From the NCBI GenBank assembly GCA_900110975.1, contig FOFK01000002.1, forward strand, positions 508,318-572,317: 64,000 nt of DNA, written 5' to 3'. The stretch's first letter is position 1. Every line of letters starts with the position of its first letter. This stretch comes from Lachnospiraceae bacterium RM5. Its GTDB lineage: Bacteria; Bacillota; Clostridia; Lachnospirales; Lachnospiraceae. Below, piece by piece: positions 47,578 to 55,663 of this stretch. The notes beneath the pieces were generated by a model. It saw only the letters and a program-made list of their open reading frames with translations. It was not told where the DNA came from and searched no databases. A program made the translations under genes and the position numbers.

Positions 47578-48525
47578 ATGGAGACAAAAAAAGTAGTTGT
47601 TGCCTTGGGACGTAATTCCTTTGGAAACACATTTCCACAACAACAGGAACGTATTAAAAATGCTGCGATAGCTATTGCTGATTTAGTTGAAGAAAAATAT
47701 GAAGTTATCATAACTCACAGCAATGGACCACAGGTAGGAATGATTCAGACAGCCATGACAGAATTTGCAAGACTCGAGCCAAAAAACACAGTTGCTCCAA
47801 TGTCTGTATGCAGTGCCATGAGCCAGGGATATATTGGTTTTGATTTACAAAATGCCATAAGAAAAGAACTTCTTGACAGAGGAATCTACAAACCTGTTTC
47901 GACTATTATCACACAGGTCAGGGTAGACCCTTTTGACAGAGCTTTCCATAAACCAACAAAAGTTATTGGAAGATATATGACCAAAGAAGAAGCTGATTTA
48001 GAAGAACATAAAGGTAATTATGTTACTTATGAGGAATCAGAAGAAGGCAAAGGATACAGAAGAATAATCGCTTCTCCAAAGCCGGTTGATATATATGAAA
48101 TTGATGCTATCAGAGCTTTAGTTGATGCAAATCAGGTTGTTATTGCTGCAGGTGGCGGTGGTATTCCGGTACTTGAGCAGACTCACAACTTAAAAGGTGC
48201 AAGTGCTGTTATTGAAAAAGATTATACTGCTGCAATGCTTGCTGATATGCTTGATGCAGACAGACTTATGATTCTTACATCTTCTGACTTTGTAACTTAT
48301 AAAGATGAAGATGGAAAAGATGTAGAACTTACAAATCTTACAGTCGATGAAGCTCTTGATTTAATTAATAATAATATATTAGATCCTCTTACAACTCTTC
48401 CAAAAGTTGATGCGGCAACAGATTTTGTTGGTGCAAAAGCAGGAAGAAAGGCTATTATAACAAATGTTACAAAAGCTAAAAAGGGTATCAAAGAAAGAGT
48501 TGGTACAATTATTTCAAATCAATAA
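47578..48525 (+). CDS. arcC: Carbamate kinase
   Basis: Carbamate kinase makes ATP from carbamoyl phosphate, the last step of arginine deiminase or agmatine catabolism. The 315-residue amino-acid-kinase-fold protein shows HSNGPQVGMIQTAM near residue 44, VIAAGGGGIPV near 200 and KVDAATDFV near 278. The usual N-terminal GGNAL is LGRNSFGN here, a substitution seen in some clostridial members. No arcA or arcB lies nearby. AGGAGG-like GGAGGA stands before the ATG. Whether it serves energy or carbamoyl phosphate supply is not clear. Confidence 0.92.
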   Translation: METKKVVVALGRNSFGNTFPQQQERIKNAAIAIADLVEEKYEVIITHSNGPQVGMIQTAMTEFARLEPKNTVAPMSVCSAMSQGYIGFDLQNAIRKELLDRGIYKPVSTIITQVRVDPFDRAFHKPTKVIGRYMTKEEADLEEHKGNYVTYEESEEGKGYRRIIASPKPVDIYEIDAIRALVDANQVVIAAGGGGIPVLEQTHNLKGASAVIEKDYTAAMLADMLDADRLMILTSSDFVTYKDEDGKDVELTNLTVDEALDLINNNILDPLTTLPKVDAATDFVGAKAGRKAIITNVTKAKKGIKERVGTIISNQ

Positions 48526-48572
48526 TTTTTAACCATCCAGAAAATTTATAATTATTTTATAAAATCAAAAAA

Positions 48573-48624
48573 CACCCATTTAAATTAGTATTAAAGTTAA
48601 TTCTTTAAACAATTTAAATGGGTG
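48573..48624. terminator. Terminator after carbamate kinase
   Basis: A 14-bp stem (CACCCATTTAAATT / AATTTAAATGGGTG) with a 24-nt loop, followed by ATATTTTTTT on the plus strand. It also faces the convergent DUF1653 gene. Confidence 0.85.
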
Positions 48625-48662
48625 ATATTTTTTTATTATGTTTATTATTCTAACTTAGCATC

Positions 48663-49262
48663 TTATCTTAATCTGTCAACCTCATATTTTGCCCTTGTTT
48701 CAATGCATTTTAAAAGACTTTCATATCTTTTATTGATATCATCAGACTCATCAACAGTAACATCAATTGATGCTGCCATATTATCAATAAGCTGATTATC
48801 AAGTTCCCTTCTTATTCCCTTTAAATAATTTGCTTTTTCTTTAAATGTTTTATTATCAAGGAATTTTACCAGTTTTGGATTTATATCCTTACTTTCCGGA
48901 TGTTCCTTAATTTCCTCAACTTCAGATTTTGCACTTAATGAACTGCTATCTTTATAATCATTAACATCCTTAAAATCCTTATTATCTAAAGGGTTTTCTT
49001 CTGTTTTTGCAAAAGAAGGTGTTCTTCCGGTAATAAGTTCAAATCTGTACTTTTGTGTGGCATCAGGATATTTTTCCCTGTCCACTTCGCTTATAAACAT
49101 ATCATAAGGTCTTGCACATGAACTGTAATCACCATAAAGCTTTTGATAAACAACAAGATTTTCACCAGTTTCAGAATGATGTGCTATCGTAATTACCTGG
49201 TATAACTTGCCTTTAAAATGTCTGTAAACCTGTCCCTGAACTACTTCTCTTTTTTCGCCCAT
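48663..49262 (-). CDS. DUF1653-containing protein
   Basis: A 199-residue soluble protein. The first 70 residues are a DUF1653 domain (QGQVYRHFKGKLYQVITIAHHSETGENLVVYQKLYGD ... RPYDMFISEVDR), a small beta-rich domain of unknown role common in bacteria. The rest is charged and low in hydrophobics. Start 49262 is favoured because of spacing from AAGG; a GTG at 49268 is too close. It ends before the carbamate kinase terminator. It follows icd by 21 bp and probably shares its transcript. Confidence 0.85.
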   Translation of the reverse strand: MGEKREVVQGQVYRHFKGKLYQVITIAHHSETGENLVVYQKLYGDYSSCARPYDMFISEVDREKYPDATQKYRFELITGRTPSFAKTEENPLDNKDFKDVNDYKDSSSLSAKSEVEEIKEHPESKDINPKLVKFLDNKTFKEKANYLKGIRRELDNQLIDNMAASIDVTVDESDDINKRYESLLKCIETRAKYEVDRLR

Positions 49263-49283
49263 AAGCACTTACCTTTCTATAAA

Positions 49284-50489
49284 TTACATATTTTCCATTG
49301 TTTCTCTGATAGCCTTAATAAAGTTTTCACTGTTAAGTACTGTAGGATTAGGAATTGTTGTAATTCTTGCAAGATCTCCTGTCATCTTTCCGTCTTCAAT
49401 TGTCTTTATACAAGCTTTTTCAAGTTTATCAGCAAATGCAACAAGTTCAGCATTGTTATCAAGTTCTCCACGTTTTCTTAAAGCACCTGACCATGCAAAT
49501 ATTGTTGCTACTGAGTTTGTAGATGTTTCTTCACCTTTAAGATGTTTATAATAATGTCTCTGAACTGTTCCATGAGCAGCTTCATATTCATAATATCCAT
49601 CAGGTGATACTAAAACTGAAGTCATCATTGCAAGCGAACCAAATGCAGAAGAAATCATATCACTCATAACGTCTCCGTCATAGTTTTTACATGCCCAGAT
49701 AAATCCGCCTTCTGACTTCATTACTCTTGCTACTGCATCATCAATTAATGTATAGAAATATTCTATTCCTGCTTCTTCAAATTTATCTTTAAATTCATTT
49801 TCAAAAATTTCAGCAAAAATATCTTTGAATGTATGATCATATTTCTTAGAAATAGTATCCTTTGTAGAGAACCATATATCCTGCTTTGTAGAAAGCGCAT
49901 AAGAGAAACAGCTTCTTGCAAAACTTTCGATTGACTGATTTATATTATGCTGTCCCTGGATAACACCCGGTGTTTCAAATTCATGAATAAGCTCTCTTGT
50001 TTCATTTCCATCTTCATCAACAAACGTAAGATAAGCTTTTCCTTTTTTCTCTGCTTTCATTTCTGTTGCTTTATATACATCACCATATGCATGTCTTGCA
50101 ATAGTGATAGGTTTTTTCCAGTTTTTAACACATGGTTCAATTCCATTTACCACGATAGGTGCTCTGAATACTGTTCCATCAAGGATAGCTCTGATTGTTC
50201 CATTAGGACTCTTCCACATCTGTTTTAAATCATACTCATCCATTCTTGCAGCATTAGGTGTGATAGTAGCACATTTTACAGCAACACCATATTTCTTTGT
50301 GGCATTAGCCGAATCTATTGTAACCTGGTCATCTGTAGCATTTCTATTTTCTAATCCAAGATCATAATACTCTGTATTTAAATCAATAAAAGGAATTAAT
50401 AATTCATCTTTTATAAACTTCCAAAGTATTCTTGTCATTTCATCTCCATCCATCTCAACAAGTGGAGTTGTCATTTTAATTTTATCCAT
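49284..50489 (-). CDS. icd: NADP-dependent isocitrate dehydrogenase
   Basis: Icd oxidises isocitrate to 2-oxoglutarate. The 401-residue protein is of the eukaryote-like dimeric type: [19 protein letters not shown], then [17 protein letters not shown] with substrate Ser/Thr and Arg residues, and [12 protein letters not shown] near 306. This subgroup is usually NADP-specific, but the coenzyme is inferred. AGGAGG precedes the ATG. No other TCA-cycle genes are in the window; it may supply 2-oxoglutarate for glutamate. Confidence 0.93.
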   Translation of the reverse strand: MDKIKMTTPLVEMDGDEMTRILWKFIKDELLIPFIDLNTEYYDLGLENRNATDDQVTIDSANATKKYGVAVKCATITPNAARMDEYDLKQMWKSPNGTIRAILDGTVFRAPIVVNGIEPCVKNWKKPITIARHAYGDVYKATEMKAEKKGKAYLTFVDEDGNETRELIHEFETPGVIQGQHNINQSIESFARSCFSYALSTKQDIWFSTKDTISKKYDHTFKDIFAEIFENEFKDKFEEAGIEYFYTLIDDAVARVMKSEGGFIWACKNYDGDVMSDMISSAFGSLAMMTSVLVSPDGYYEYEAAHGTVQRHYYKHLKGEETSTNSVATIFAWSGALRKRGELDNNAELVAFADKLEKACIKTIEDGKMTGDLARITTIPNPTVLNSENFIKAIRETMENM

Positions 50490-50545
50490 TTATCTTCCTC
50501 CTGATTCACCTTTAAATAGGATTATTATATTAATCTGCAAATGTA

Positions 50546-50574
50546 ATTATACAGAATTTAAGAATTTATGTAAA
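50546..50574 (-). promoter_or_regulatory. icd promoter
   Basis: TTTACA and TATAAT separated by 17 nt on the minus strand, about 55 nt upstream of icd. The rest of the 303-bp gap to the YigZ gene holds a small hairpin (50592-50616) and nothing else that can be supported. Confidence 0.75.
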
Positions 50575-50792
50575 GAACTAAACCTACCTATAAAATGGCA
50601 AATTTTATACCATTTTTTTGGTTGAAATTCCATAGCCTTTTAATTTTTCTTGAATATATTTAAGTTTTCTTTTATCATTGTAAGAAGTATGTACCATAAT
50701 TTTTTTCTAAATGTATACAAAAAAATACATATGGAATATATCTGGCAGAATATGAATTATGGAACTTATTGAACAGAAAGGGAATTATCGAC

Positions 50793-51425
50793 ATGAAAAA
50801 TATCATTGTTACAAATACAAGCGGCGAAATTGAAGTTAAAAAATCCCGTTTTATCGCCCATATTTTACCTGTAGAAAGCGAAGAAGAAGCAAACAATCTT
50901 ATTGCTGAATATAAAAAAAAATACTGGGATGCAAGACACAACTGCTTTGCTTATATAGTTGGTGAAAACAAAAGATTCTCTGATGACGGCGAGCCATCCG
51001 GAACAGCCGGAAAACCAATGATGGACGTGCTTGAAGGCAGAAACCTTGATAAAATTTTAGTTATTGTAACAAGATATTTTGGCGGTGTTCTTCTTGGCAC
51101 AGGGCCACTTGCCAAGGCCTACAAAGATGCCACAATAGAAGGTCTTAATAATGCTGTAGTTTCAGAAATAATTAATGGCAAAGAACTCAATCTTTATACT
51201 GATTATACAAATCTTGGAAAAATCCAATATATAGCTTCAAATTCAGATGCTATAATTACTGACACAGTTTACTTAGATACAGTTTCACTTAGAATTGTAT
51301 GCCCTGATGATTTTTATGATTCATTTATAAATAAGCTAAACGAAGCATGTGGCGGAAACATAAACATCTCCGCCACCAAAAATATTCAATATATAACAGA
51401 TAATAAGACTGTATCTATTCTATAG
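50793..51425 (+). CDS. YigZ / IMPACT family protein
   Basis: A 210-residue soluble protein of the YigZ/IMPACT family. It has the block KKSRFIAHILPV, the central motif DARHNCFAYIVG near 55 and FSDDGEPSGTAGKPMMDVLEG plus VTRYFGGVLLGTGPL near 105, all hallmarks. The C-terminal DUF1949-like part follows. IMPACT in eukaryotes regulates the stress kinase GCN2; bacterial members have no settled role. The start at 50793 is the conserved MKN beginning. It ends 3 bp from the convergent TSCPD gene, with no terminator between. Confidence 0.93.
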   Translation: MKNIIVTNTSGEIEVKKSRFIAHILPVESEEEANNLIAEYKKKYWDARHNCFAYIVGENKRFSDDGEPSGTAGKPMMDVLEGRNLDKILVIVTRYFGGVLLGTGPLAKAYKDATIEGLNNAVVSEIINGKELNLYTDYTNLGKIQYIASNSDAIITDTVYLDTVSLRIVCPDDFYDSFINKLNEACGGNINISATKNIQYITDNKTVSIL

Positions 51426-51428
51426 ATA

Positions 51429-51674
51429 CTAGCTTTCTATCTTGTCTAATGCTTTTGCAAACTGATCAGCACATGATGTATTTCTCATACCACATGTATT
51501 ACCTCTTAGTATATTTGCAATTTCTTTAGAATCCTTACCTTCTACAAGTTTTCCAATGGCTTTTAAATTTCCATTACAGCCACCGACAAACTTTAAGTTA
51601 TGAATCTTACCTTCCTCAATATCAAAATCAATTTTTACTGAACAAACTCCCTGTGGATTATATGAATAATGCAT
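51429..51674 (-). CDS. TSCPD domain protein (TIGR03905-like)
   Basis: An 81-residue protein with the TSCPD-type cysteine pattern: PQGVCS, GGCNGN, GNTCG and TSCAD. Such small proteins resemble the C-terminal domain of B12-dependent ribonucleotide reductase and may bind metal; their role is not known. GGAGG sits well before the ATG. It lies 31 bp downstream of copA, so it probably shares the copper operon transcript, which makes a metal-related role plausible but only by inference. Confidence 0.88.
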   Translation of the reverse strand: MHYSYNPQGVCSVKIDFDIEEGKIHNLKFVGGCNGNLKAIGKLVEGKDSKEIANILRGNTCGMRNTSCADQFAKALDKIES

Positions 51675-51705
51675 TTTATTATCCTCCTTTTTTCTTTTAA
51701 ATAAT

Positions 51706-51912
51706 TTACATTATGCCTATATACTCATAACCTTTATCAGTTACAACTTTTTTTACCTCTTCCTCATTAAACTCTCCTGTCAATGTAATTTCCGCCTGAT
51801 TTTTATCATGATCAGGAATTACGTTTGCAATAAAATCAAGTTCTTCTAAAGCTTTCTTAACATTTGCCTCACAATGAGAACACATCATCCCATTAATTTT
51901 TACTGTAATCAT
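51706..51912 (-). CDS. Possible internal start: free CopZ-like chaperone
   Basis: Within copA and in the same frame, an ATG at residue 821 (51912) is preceded by GGAAGG with an 8-base spacer of A residues. From here translation gives a 68-residue HMA protein (MITVKINGMMCSHC ...), exactly the size of CopZ chaperones. Thus copA may encode a pump and a separate soluble chaperone. This is a sequence-based inference; no expression evidence is available. Confidence 0.5.
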   Translation of the reverse strand: MITVKINGMMCSHCEANVKKALEELDFIANVIPDHDKNQAEITLTGEFNEEEVKKVVTDKGYEYIGIM

Positions 51913-54372
51913 CTTTTTTTCCTTCCTTTCTTCATCGTTATCCCTTTGTTTTATCATACTACTTTTTCTAACTTTATTAGTTTTTTCATGTATATTTATA
52001 AAATTTAATCTTAGTGCATTCATACACACGGTAATACTCGAAAAACTCATGGCAAGTGCTGATATCATAGGACTTATTTTCAATCCAAACATACCTGCTG
52101 CAAGTGGAATACAAATCATGTTGTAAAAAAATGCCCAGAACAGATTTTCCTTTATGTTCCTCACCGTCTTTTTTGATAATTTTATTGCAGCCACTACATC
52201 CATCAGTGTAGAATTCATAAGCACAACATCTGCTGAATCTATTGCAACATCAATTCCTGCTCCTATTGCAATTCCAACATCTGCTCTTGTTAATGCTATT
52301 GCATCATTTATGCCATCACCTACCATTGCAACTTTACCCTTTTTCTGAAACTCTTTTATCACATTTTCCTTATCTTCAGGTAATACATCTGCAATAATCT
52401 CATCAACACCTGTTTCTTTTCCAATTGCCTCTGCTGTTTTTTTATTATCACCGGTAAGCATAACAACTTTTATACCTTCTTTTTTCAAGTTATTTACTGC
52501 TTTTTTAGAATCAGGTTTTAACACATCAGAAATACCGATTATACCAATAATTTTATTATTTTTTTCAAAGAAAACCGGAGTTTTTCCTTCTAAAGAAAGT
52601 TTATACGATATTTCTTTAACATCCTTAAAAATTTTTGAAAAAGCTTTTATATATGCTTCATTTCCGGCATGTAATAAATTTTTATCATTTCTTGCTGTTA
52701 AGCCATTTCCAGGCTTTATAGAAAAATCTTTTACTTCATATCCTTCTATATTTCTCTTTTCGGCTTCTTCTACAATCGCTTTTGCAAGAGGATGCTCACT
52801 ATTTTTTTCCAACGAATATGCATCTTTTAAAAGCTCATTTTCACTTGTGTTATTAAAAGTATAAATGTCTGTTAAAACTGGTTTTCCTGTTGTAATTGTT
52901 CCCGTTTTATCAAGCACCACTGTATTTACTTTTCCGGCATTTTCAAGTGCTTCACTTGTTTTAAACAATATACCGTTTCTTGCTCCTACACCATTTCCAA
53001 CCATAATGGCAACTGGTGTTGCAAGACCCAATGCACAAGGGCAGGATATAACTAAAACTGCAATTCCTCTTTCTAAAGCATTAGAAACATCCACTCCCAT
53101 TAATAACCAAATTACCATTACAATCACAGATATTATAATTATCACCGGAACAAAAACTCCCGAAACTTTATCAGCTATCCTTGCAATTGGTGCAGTATCT
53201 GTCATTGCCTCAGAAACCATCTCTATTATCCTCGAGAATGTTGTATCTTTTCCAACTCTTGTAGCCCTGCATTTTAAATATCCAAAATCATTTATAGTTG
53301 CAGCACTTACATTATCTCCCACATTTTTATCTACAAACGCAGATTCTCCTGTAAGAGCTGACTCGTTTATTGAACTTTCGCCTTCTAAAACAATACCATC
53401 TACAGGAACCTGTTCTCCCGGACGAATTATAAATTCATCTCCAACTTCTACATCTTCAACTAAAACCTCAGTCTCTTTACCATCCTTTATTATTCTTGCT
53501 TTTTTAGGAGCTATTTTCATTAAACTCCTTAAAGAATCACTGGTTTTTCCTTTACTTACTGCCTCTAAAAGCTTCCCAAAAGAAATGATTACAAGTATCA
53601 TTGAAGCCGATTCAAAAAACAATTCATCGTGATAAATCCCCTTATAAGTTTTAAGTAAATTTACGCTAATATAATTTGCATTTACATAATCTGTATTAAT
53701 ATAATTTGCACTTATCATACCACACATCTTATAAAACCGGGATAAACTCCATATAAAAGAAACTGATGAACCAAGTGCAATAAGGGAATTCATATTTGGA
53801 TAACCCTGAAAAAGTGATTTGAAACCACTTATGTATATCTCTCTGTTTATTATAATTACAATCATTGAAAGAATCATCTGGCTAAGGGTAAGACCTAAAT
53901 AATTTCCATCCAAAAATGCCGGAAGCTTCAATTTAAACATATTATATCCCATTGAAATATACATAAGAACAATCAAAAAAATTAACGAAGATAAAATTCT
54001 TTTCTTTAATTTTCTGATTTCTTTAGCATAAATTGATTCTTCATATTCTGTTTGTTCTTTATTTTCTATTTCTTCTTTTTGTTCTATATTTTCTATTTTT
54101 TCTTTTTGTTCTATATTAACACCGTTTTTGTTATCTGATTTTATATTTTTCCTTATTTCCAGATTATGTTTTTCATTTTTCAAACTCGCTTTATATCCGG
54201 CTTTTTCTACAGCTTTTATAATATCCTTACTATCAGCATTTCCTTTAACACCCATTGTTCCTGTTAGTAAATTTACAGAAACCTCTTCTACATCATTTAC
54301 CTTTGAAACAGCCTTTTCAACTCTTACTTTACACGCCGCACAACTCATTCCTTCAACTTCATATTTTTCCAA
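51706..54372 (-). CDS. copA: Copper-exporting P-type ATPase with C-terminal CopZ domain
   Basis: CopA exports Cu+ from the cytosol. The 888-residue protein has an N-terminal metal-binding domain (GMSCAAC, Cys11/Cys14), a charged linker with repeated NIEQKE/IENKEQ units, membrane spans, the CPC ion motif (CPCALG, about 442), the phosphorylation site DKTGT (about 488) and GDGIND (about 685). Unusually a second HMA domain (GMMCSHC, Cys831/Cys834) follows the last span, like a fused CopZ chaperone. The start codon is TTG with GGAGG seven bases upstream. The same frame is open further upstream through a Lys-rich tandem repeat but without a start codon. Controlled by CsoR. Confidence 0.93.
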   Translation of the reverse strand: MEKYEVEGMSCAACKVRVEKAVSKVNDVEEVSVNLLTGTMGVKGNADSKDIIKAVEKAGYKASLKNEKHNLEIRKNIKSDNKNGVNIEQKEKIENIEQKEEIENKEQTEYEESIYAKEIRKLKKRILSSLIFLIVLMYISMGYNMFKLKLPAFLDGNYLGLTLSQMILSMIVIIINREIYISGFKSLFQGYPNMNSLIALGSSVSFIWSLSRFYKMCGMISANYINTDYVNANYISVNLLKTYKGIYHDELFFESASMILVIISFGKLLEAVSKGKTSDSLRSLMKIAPKKARIIKDGKETEVLVEDVEVGDEFIIRPGEQVPVDGIVLEGESSINESALTGESAFVDKNVGDNVSAATINDFGYLKCRATRVGKDTTFSRIIEMVSEAMTDTAPIARIADKVSGVFVPVIIIISVIVMVIWLLMGVDVSNALERGIAVLVISCPCALGLATPVAIMVGNGVGARNGILFKTSEALENAGKVNTVVLDKTGTITTGKPVLTDIYTFNNTSENELLKDAYSLEKNSEHPLAKAIVEEAEKRNIEGYEVKDFSIKPGNGLTARNDKNLLHAGNEAYIKAFSKIFKDVKEISYKLSLEGKTPVFFEKNNKIIGIIGISDVLKPDSKKAVNNLKKEGIKVVMLTGDNKKTAEAIGKETGVDEIIADVLPEDKENVIKEFQKKGKVAMVGDGINDAIALTRADVGIAIGAGIDVAIDSADVVLMNSTLMDVVAAIKLSKKTVRNIKENLFWAFFYNMICIPLAAGMFGLKISPMISALAMSFSSITVCMNALRLNFINIHEKTNKVRKSSMIKQRDNDEERKEKKMITVKINGMMCSHCEANVKKALEELDFIANVIPDHDKNQAEITLTGEFNEEEVKKVVTDKGYEYIGIM

Positions 54373-54404
54373 ATTCTCACCTCCAGTCGGTGTATATTTA
54401 TTTA

Positions 54405-54497
54405 CTTGTGATTTTACTTTTGATTTCGCTTTTGATTTTACTTTTGATTTTGCTTTTGATTTTACTTGTGATTTTACTTTTGATTTTGCTTTTTCTT
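54405..54497 (-). repeat. 12-bp tandem repeat in csoR-copA spacer
   Basis: About eight units of the pattern AAAGTAAAATCA (variants with GCA, GCG or CAA) lie between csoR and copA. On the minus strand they are in frame with copA and would encode KVKSQVKSKAKSK-like sequence, but the frame has no ATG, GTG or TTG before the copA start and is closed upstream by TAG TAA. Confidence 0.85.
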
Positions 54498-54546
54498 TCT
54501 GGTTTTACTATTTAGTTTTATAATCTATTTTTCTCTATCTAATTTT

Positions 54547-54966
54547 CTACTTCATTAACTTTTGCAACATCTTTACAAATTCTTCAATAGCTTCATCATC
54601 ACCCTTTCGTATATCTTCCGATACACAACTTTTTATATGACATGCCAGCAACTCTTTATTAAAGCTATTCAGCGCAGCACTTACAGCAGAAACCTGCACC
54701 AAAACATCAGCGCAATAAGCATCATTTTCAATCATATTCTGGATTCCTCTAATCTGTCCTTCTGCTTTCTTAAGCCTCCTGATAAGCTTCTTTTTCTCTT
54801 CTTCATTTCTTATTTTCTTTCTGCCACTATGTTTTGTACAATCAATAGCTATATCTTGTTTGGTAGAATCAGCTAATTTAGTTGATTCAGCCGGTTTAGT
54901 TGATTCAGCCGGTTTAGTTGATTCGGCCGGTTTAGTTTTTTTTCTTGTTTTATCTGTTTCACCCAC
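54547..54966 (-). CDS. csoR: Copper-sensing repressor CsoR
   Basis: CsoR represses copper export genes and leaves DNA when Cu+ binds. The 139-residue protein has the CsoR core from about residue 52 (RNEEEKKKLIRRLKKAEGQIRGI) with copper ligands Cys85, His110 and Cys114, whose spacing (25 and 4) is that of CsoR. The first 50 residues are an added tail with four PAEST/LADST units and one CxxxH. The start is GTG at 54966 with AAGGAG eight bases upstream; no ATG suits. First gene of the csoR-copA-TSCPD operon. Confidence 0.93.
   Translation of the reverse strand: MGETDKTRKKTKPAESTKPAESTKPAESTKLADSTKQDIAIDCTKHSGRKKIRNEEEKKKLIRRLKKAEGQIRGIQNMIENDAYCADVLVQVSAVSAALNSFNKELLACHIKSCVSEDIRKGDDEAIEEFVKMLQKLMK
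54869..54930 (-). repeat. 15-bp tandem repeat in csoR
   Basis: Four units of the pattern GGTTTAGTTGATTCA-GCC phase (15 bp, plus strand) encode the repeated Lys-Pro-Ala-Glu-Ser-Thr segment of the CsoR tail. Units are nearly identical, consistent with recent slippage; changes in copy number would keep the frame. Confidence 0.85.
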
Positions 54967-54985
54967 TGTCTCATCTCCTTCTCAT

Positions 54986-55002
54986 ATACCCCAGGAGGGT
55001 AT
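54986..55002 (-). promoter_or_regulatory. CsoR operator 1
   Basis: The 17-bp imperfect palindrome ATACCCCAGGAGGGTAT lies about 20 bp upstream of csoR, within the transcribed leader. It matches the known pattern of Firmicutes CsoR sites (TACCC...GGGTA). Confidence 0.75.
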
Positions 55003-55015
55003 TTATTTTAAAATC

Positions 55016-55044
55016 ATTGTATACCCCCTTAGGGTATTCGTCAA
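55016..55044 (-). promoter_or_regulatory. csoR-copA promoter with operator 2 in the spacer
   Basis: TTGACG and TACAAT are separated by exactly 17 nt. The 17-bp palindrome at 55021-55037 (ATACCCCCTTAGGGTAT) fills that spacer, so a CsoR tetramer bound there would block RNA polymerase. A second, similar site lies downstream at 54986-55002. Confidence 0.85.
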
Positions 55045-55091
55045 GTATTTTTTTCAATTCAGCTATAAATTATACTATTTTCGCTATTTTT

Positions 55092-55241
55092 ATAGCCTTT
55101 TCTTGCTGAAAATACCTTTTTGTTTACTCAAAAGCCATAAAATCTTCTTTTTATGTTATATTTATAGCCACCTCTTGACAAAAACGCCTTTTTTACTCTC
55201 TAAAAAGCCATAAAATCTTCTTTTTGCACACATTTTATAGC
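55092..55241. repeat. Imperfect tandem repeat, about 72 bp x 2
   Basis: The landmark ATAGCC recurs at 55092, 55164 and (as ATAGC) 55237, and AAAGCCATAAAATCTTCTTT occurs in both units. The minus strand of the second unit is open as KRRFYGFLESKKG within a 61-codon ORF (55162-55347) that has no good ribosome site and is not called a gene. The gap 55045-55657 otherwise contains only short TACGTTA motifs in both orientations near 55320-55415. Confidence 0.7.
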
Positions 55242-55593
55242 TTCCTATGATTATATTCTTTTGTGGTATGATTTCACTTATTTTAAATGTTTTCCTCTTC
55301 TGAATTTCCATTTTACTCATATCTACGTTACTTTCCTTCATTCTCAATTCAAATCTGAATAACGTAGATTTTTTCTTTTAGATTTCTACGTTATTTCTAC
55401 GTTATTCCTACATTATATCAAAACATTCATACCTTAACTCAACACAAGATAGCAAAAAAAGATGGTCTTATATACATTTATCAAGCCTAAATTTTTCTTT
55501 GGCGCTTAATGAATGTATATAAACCATCCTTAATCTTTTTAAATTCTAATATATTATATAATTCTGCAAAATCTCTATATAATAATCCCAACC

Positions 55594-55663
55594 ACTATTT
55601 ACTATTTACTATTTATTATTTATTATTTATTATTCACTATTTACTATTTACTATTTACTATTT
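55594..55663. repeat. 7-bp tandem repeat at the typA stop codon
   Basis: About ten units of ACTATTT or ATTATTT follow each other from 55594 to the end of typA; the stop codon of typA (TAG) is part of one unit. On the minus strand the unit AAATAGT contains stop codons in every phase over successive repeats. Confidence 0.9.

Noticed and set aside
50592-50616. Hairpin AAAATGG/CCATTTT as a terminator
   Set aside because: The 7-bp AT-rich stem lies between two divergent genes, so there is no transcript for it to end; probably chance.
54128-54523. Plus-strand ORF with FDFAFDFT repeats
   Set aside because: It is the antisense of the 12-bp repeat and the copA 5' end, with no supporting features.
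54869-54930. Possible CRISPR array
   Set aside because: The units are contiguous 15-bp tandem repeats without unique spacers, and lie inside a coding frame.
55360-55400. TACGTTA hairpin as typA terminator
   Set aside because: It is more than 250 bp past the stop and has no T run in the minus-strand direction.
55594-55663. Long plus-strand ORF over the 7-bp repeat (55509-55988)
   Set aside because: It arises from the periodic repeat and the antisense of typA; the protein is low-complexity Leu/Tyr/Phe with no ribosome site.
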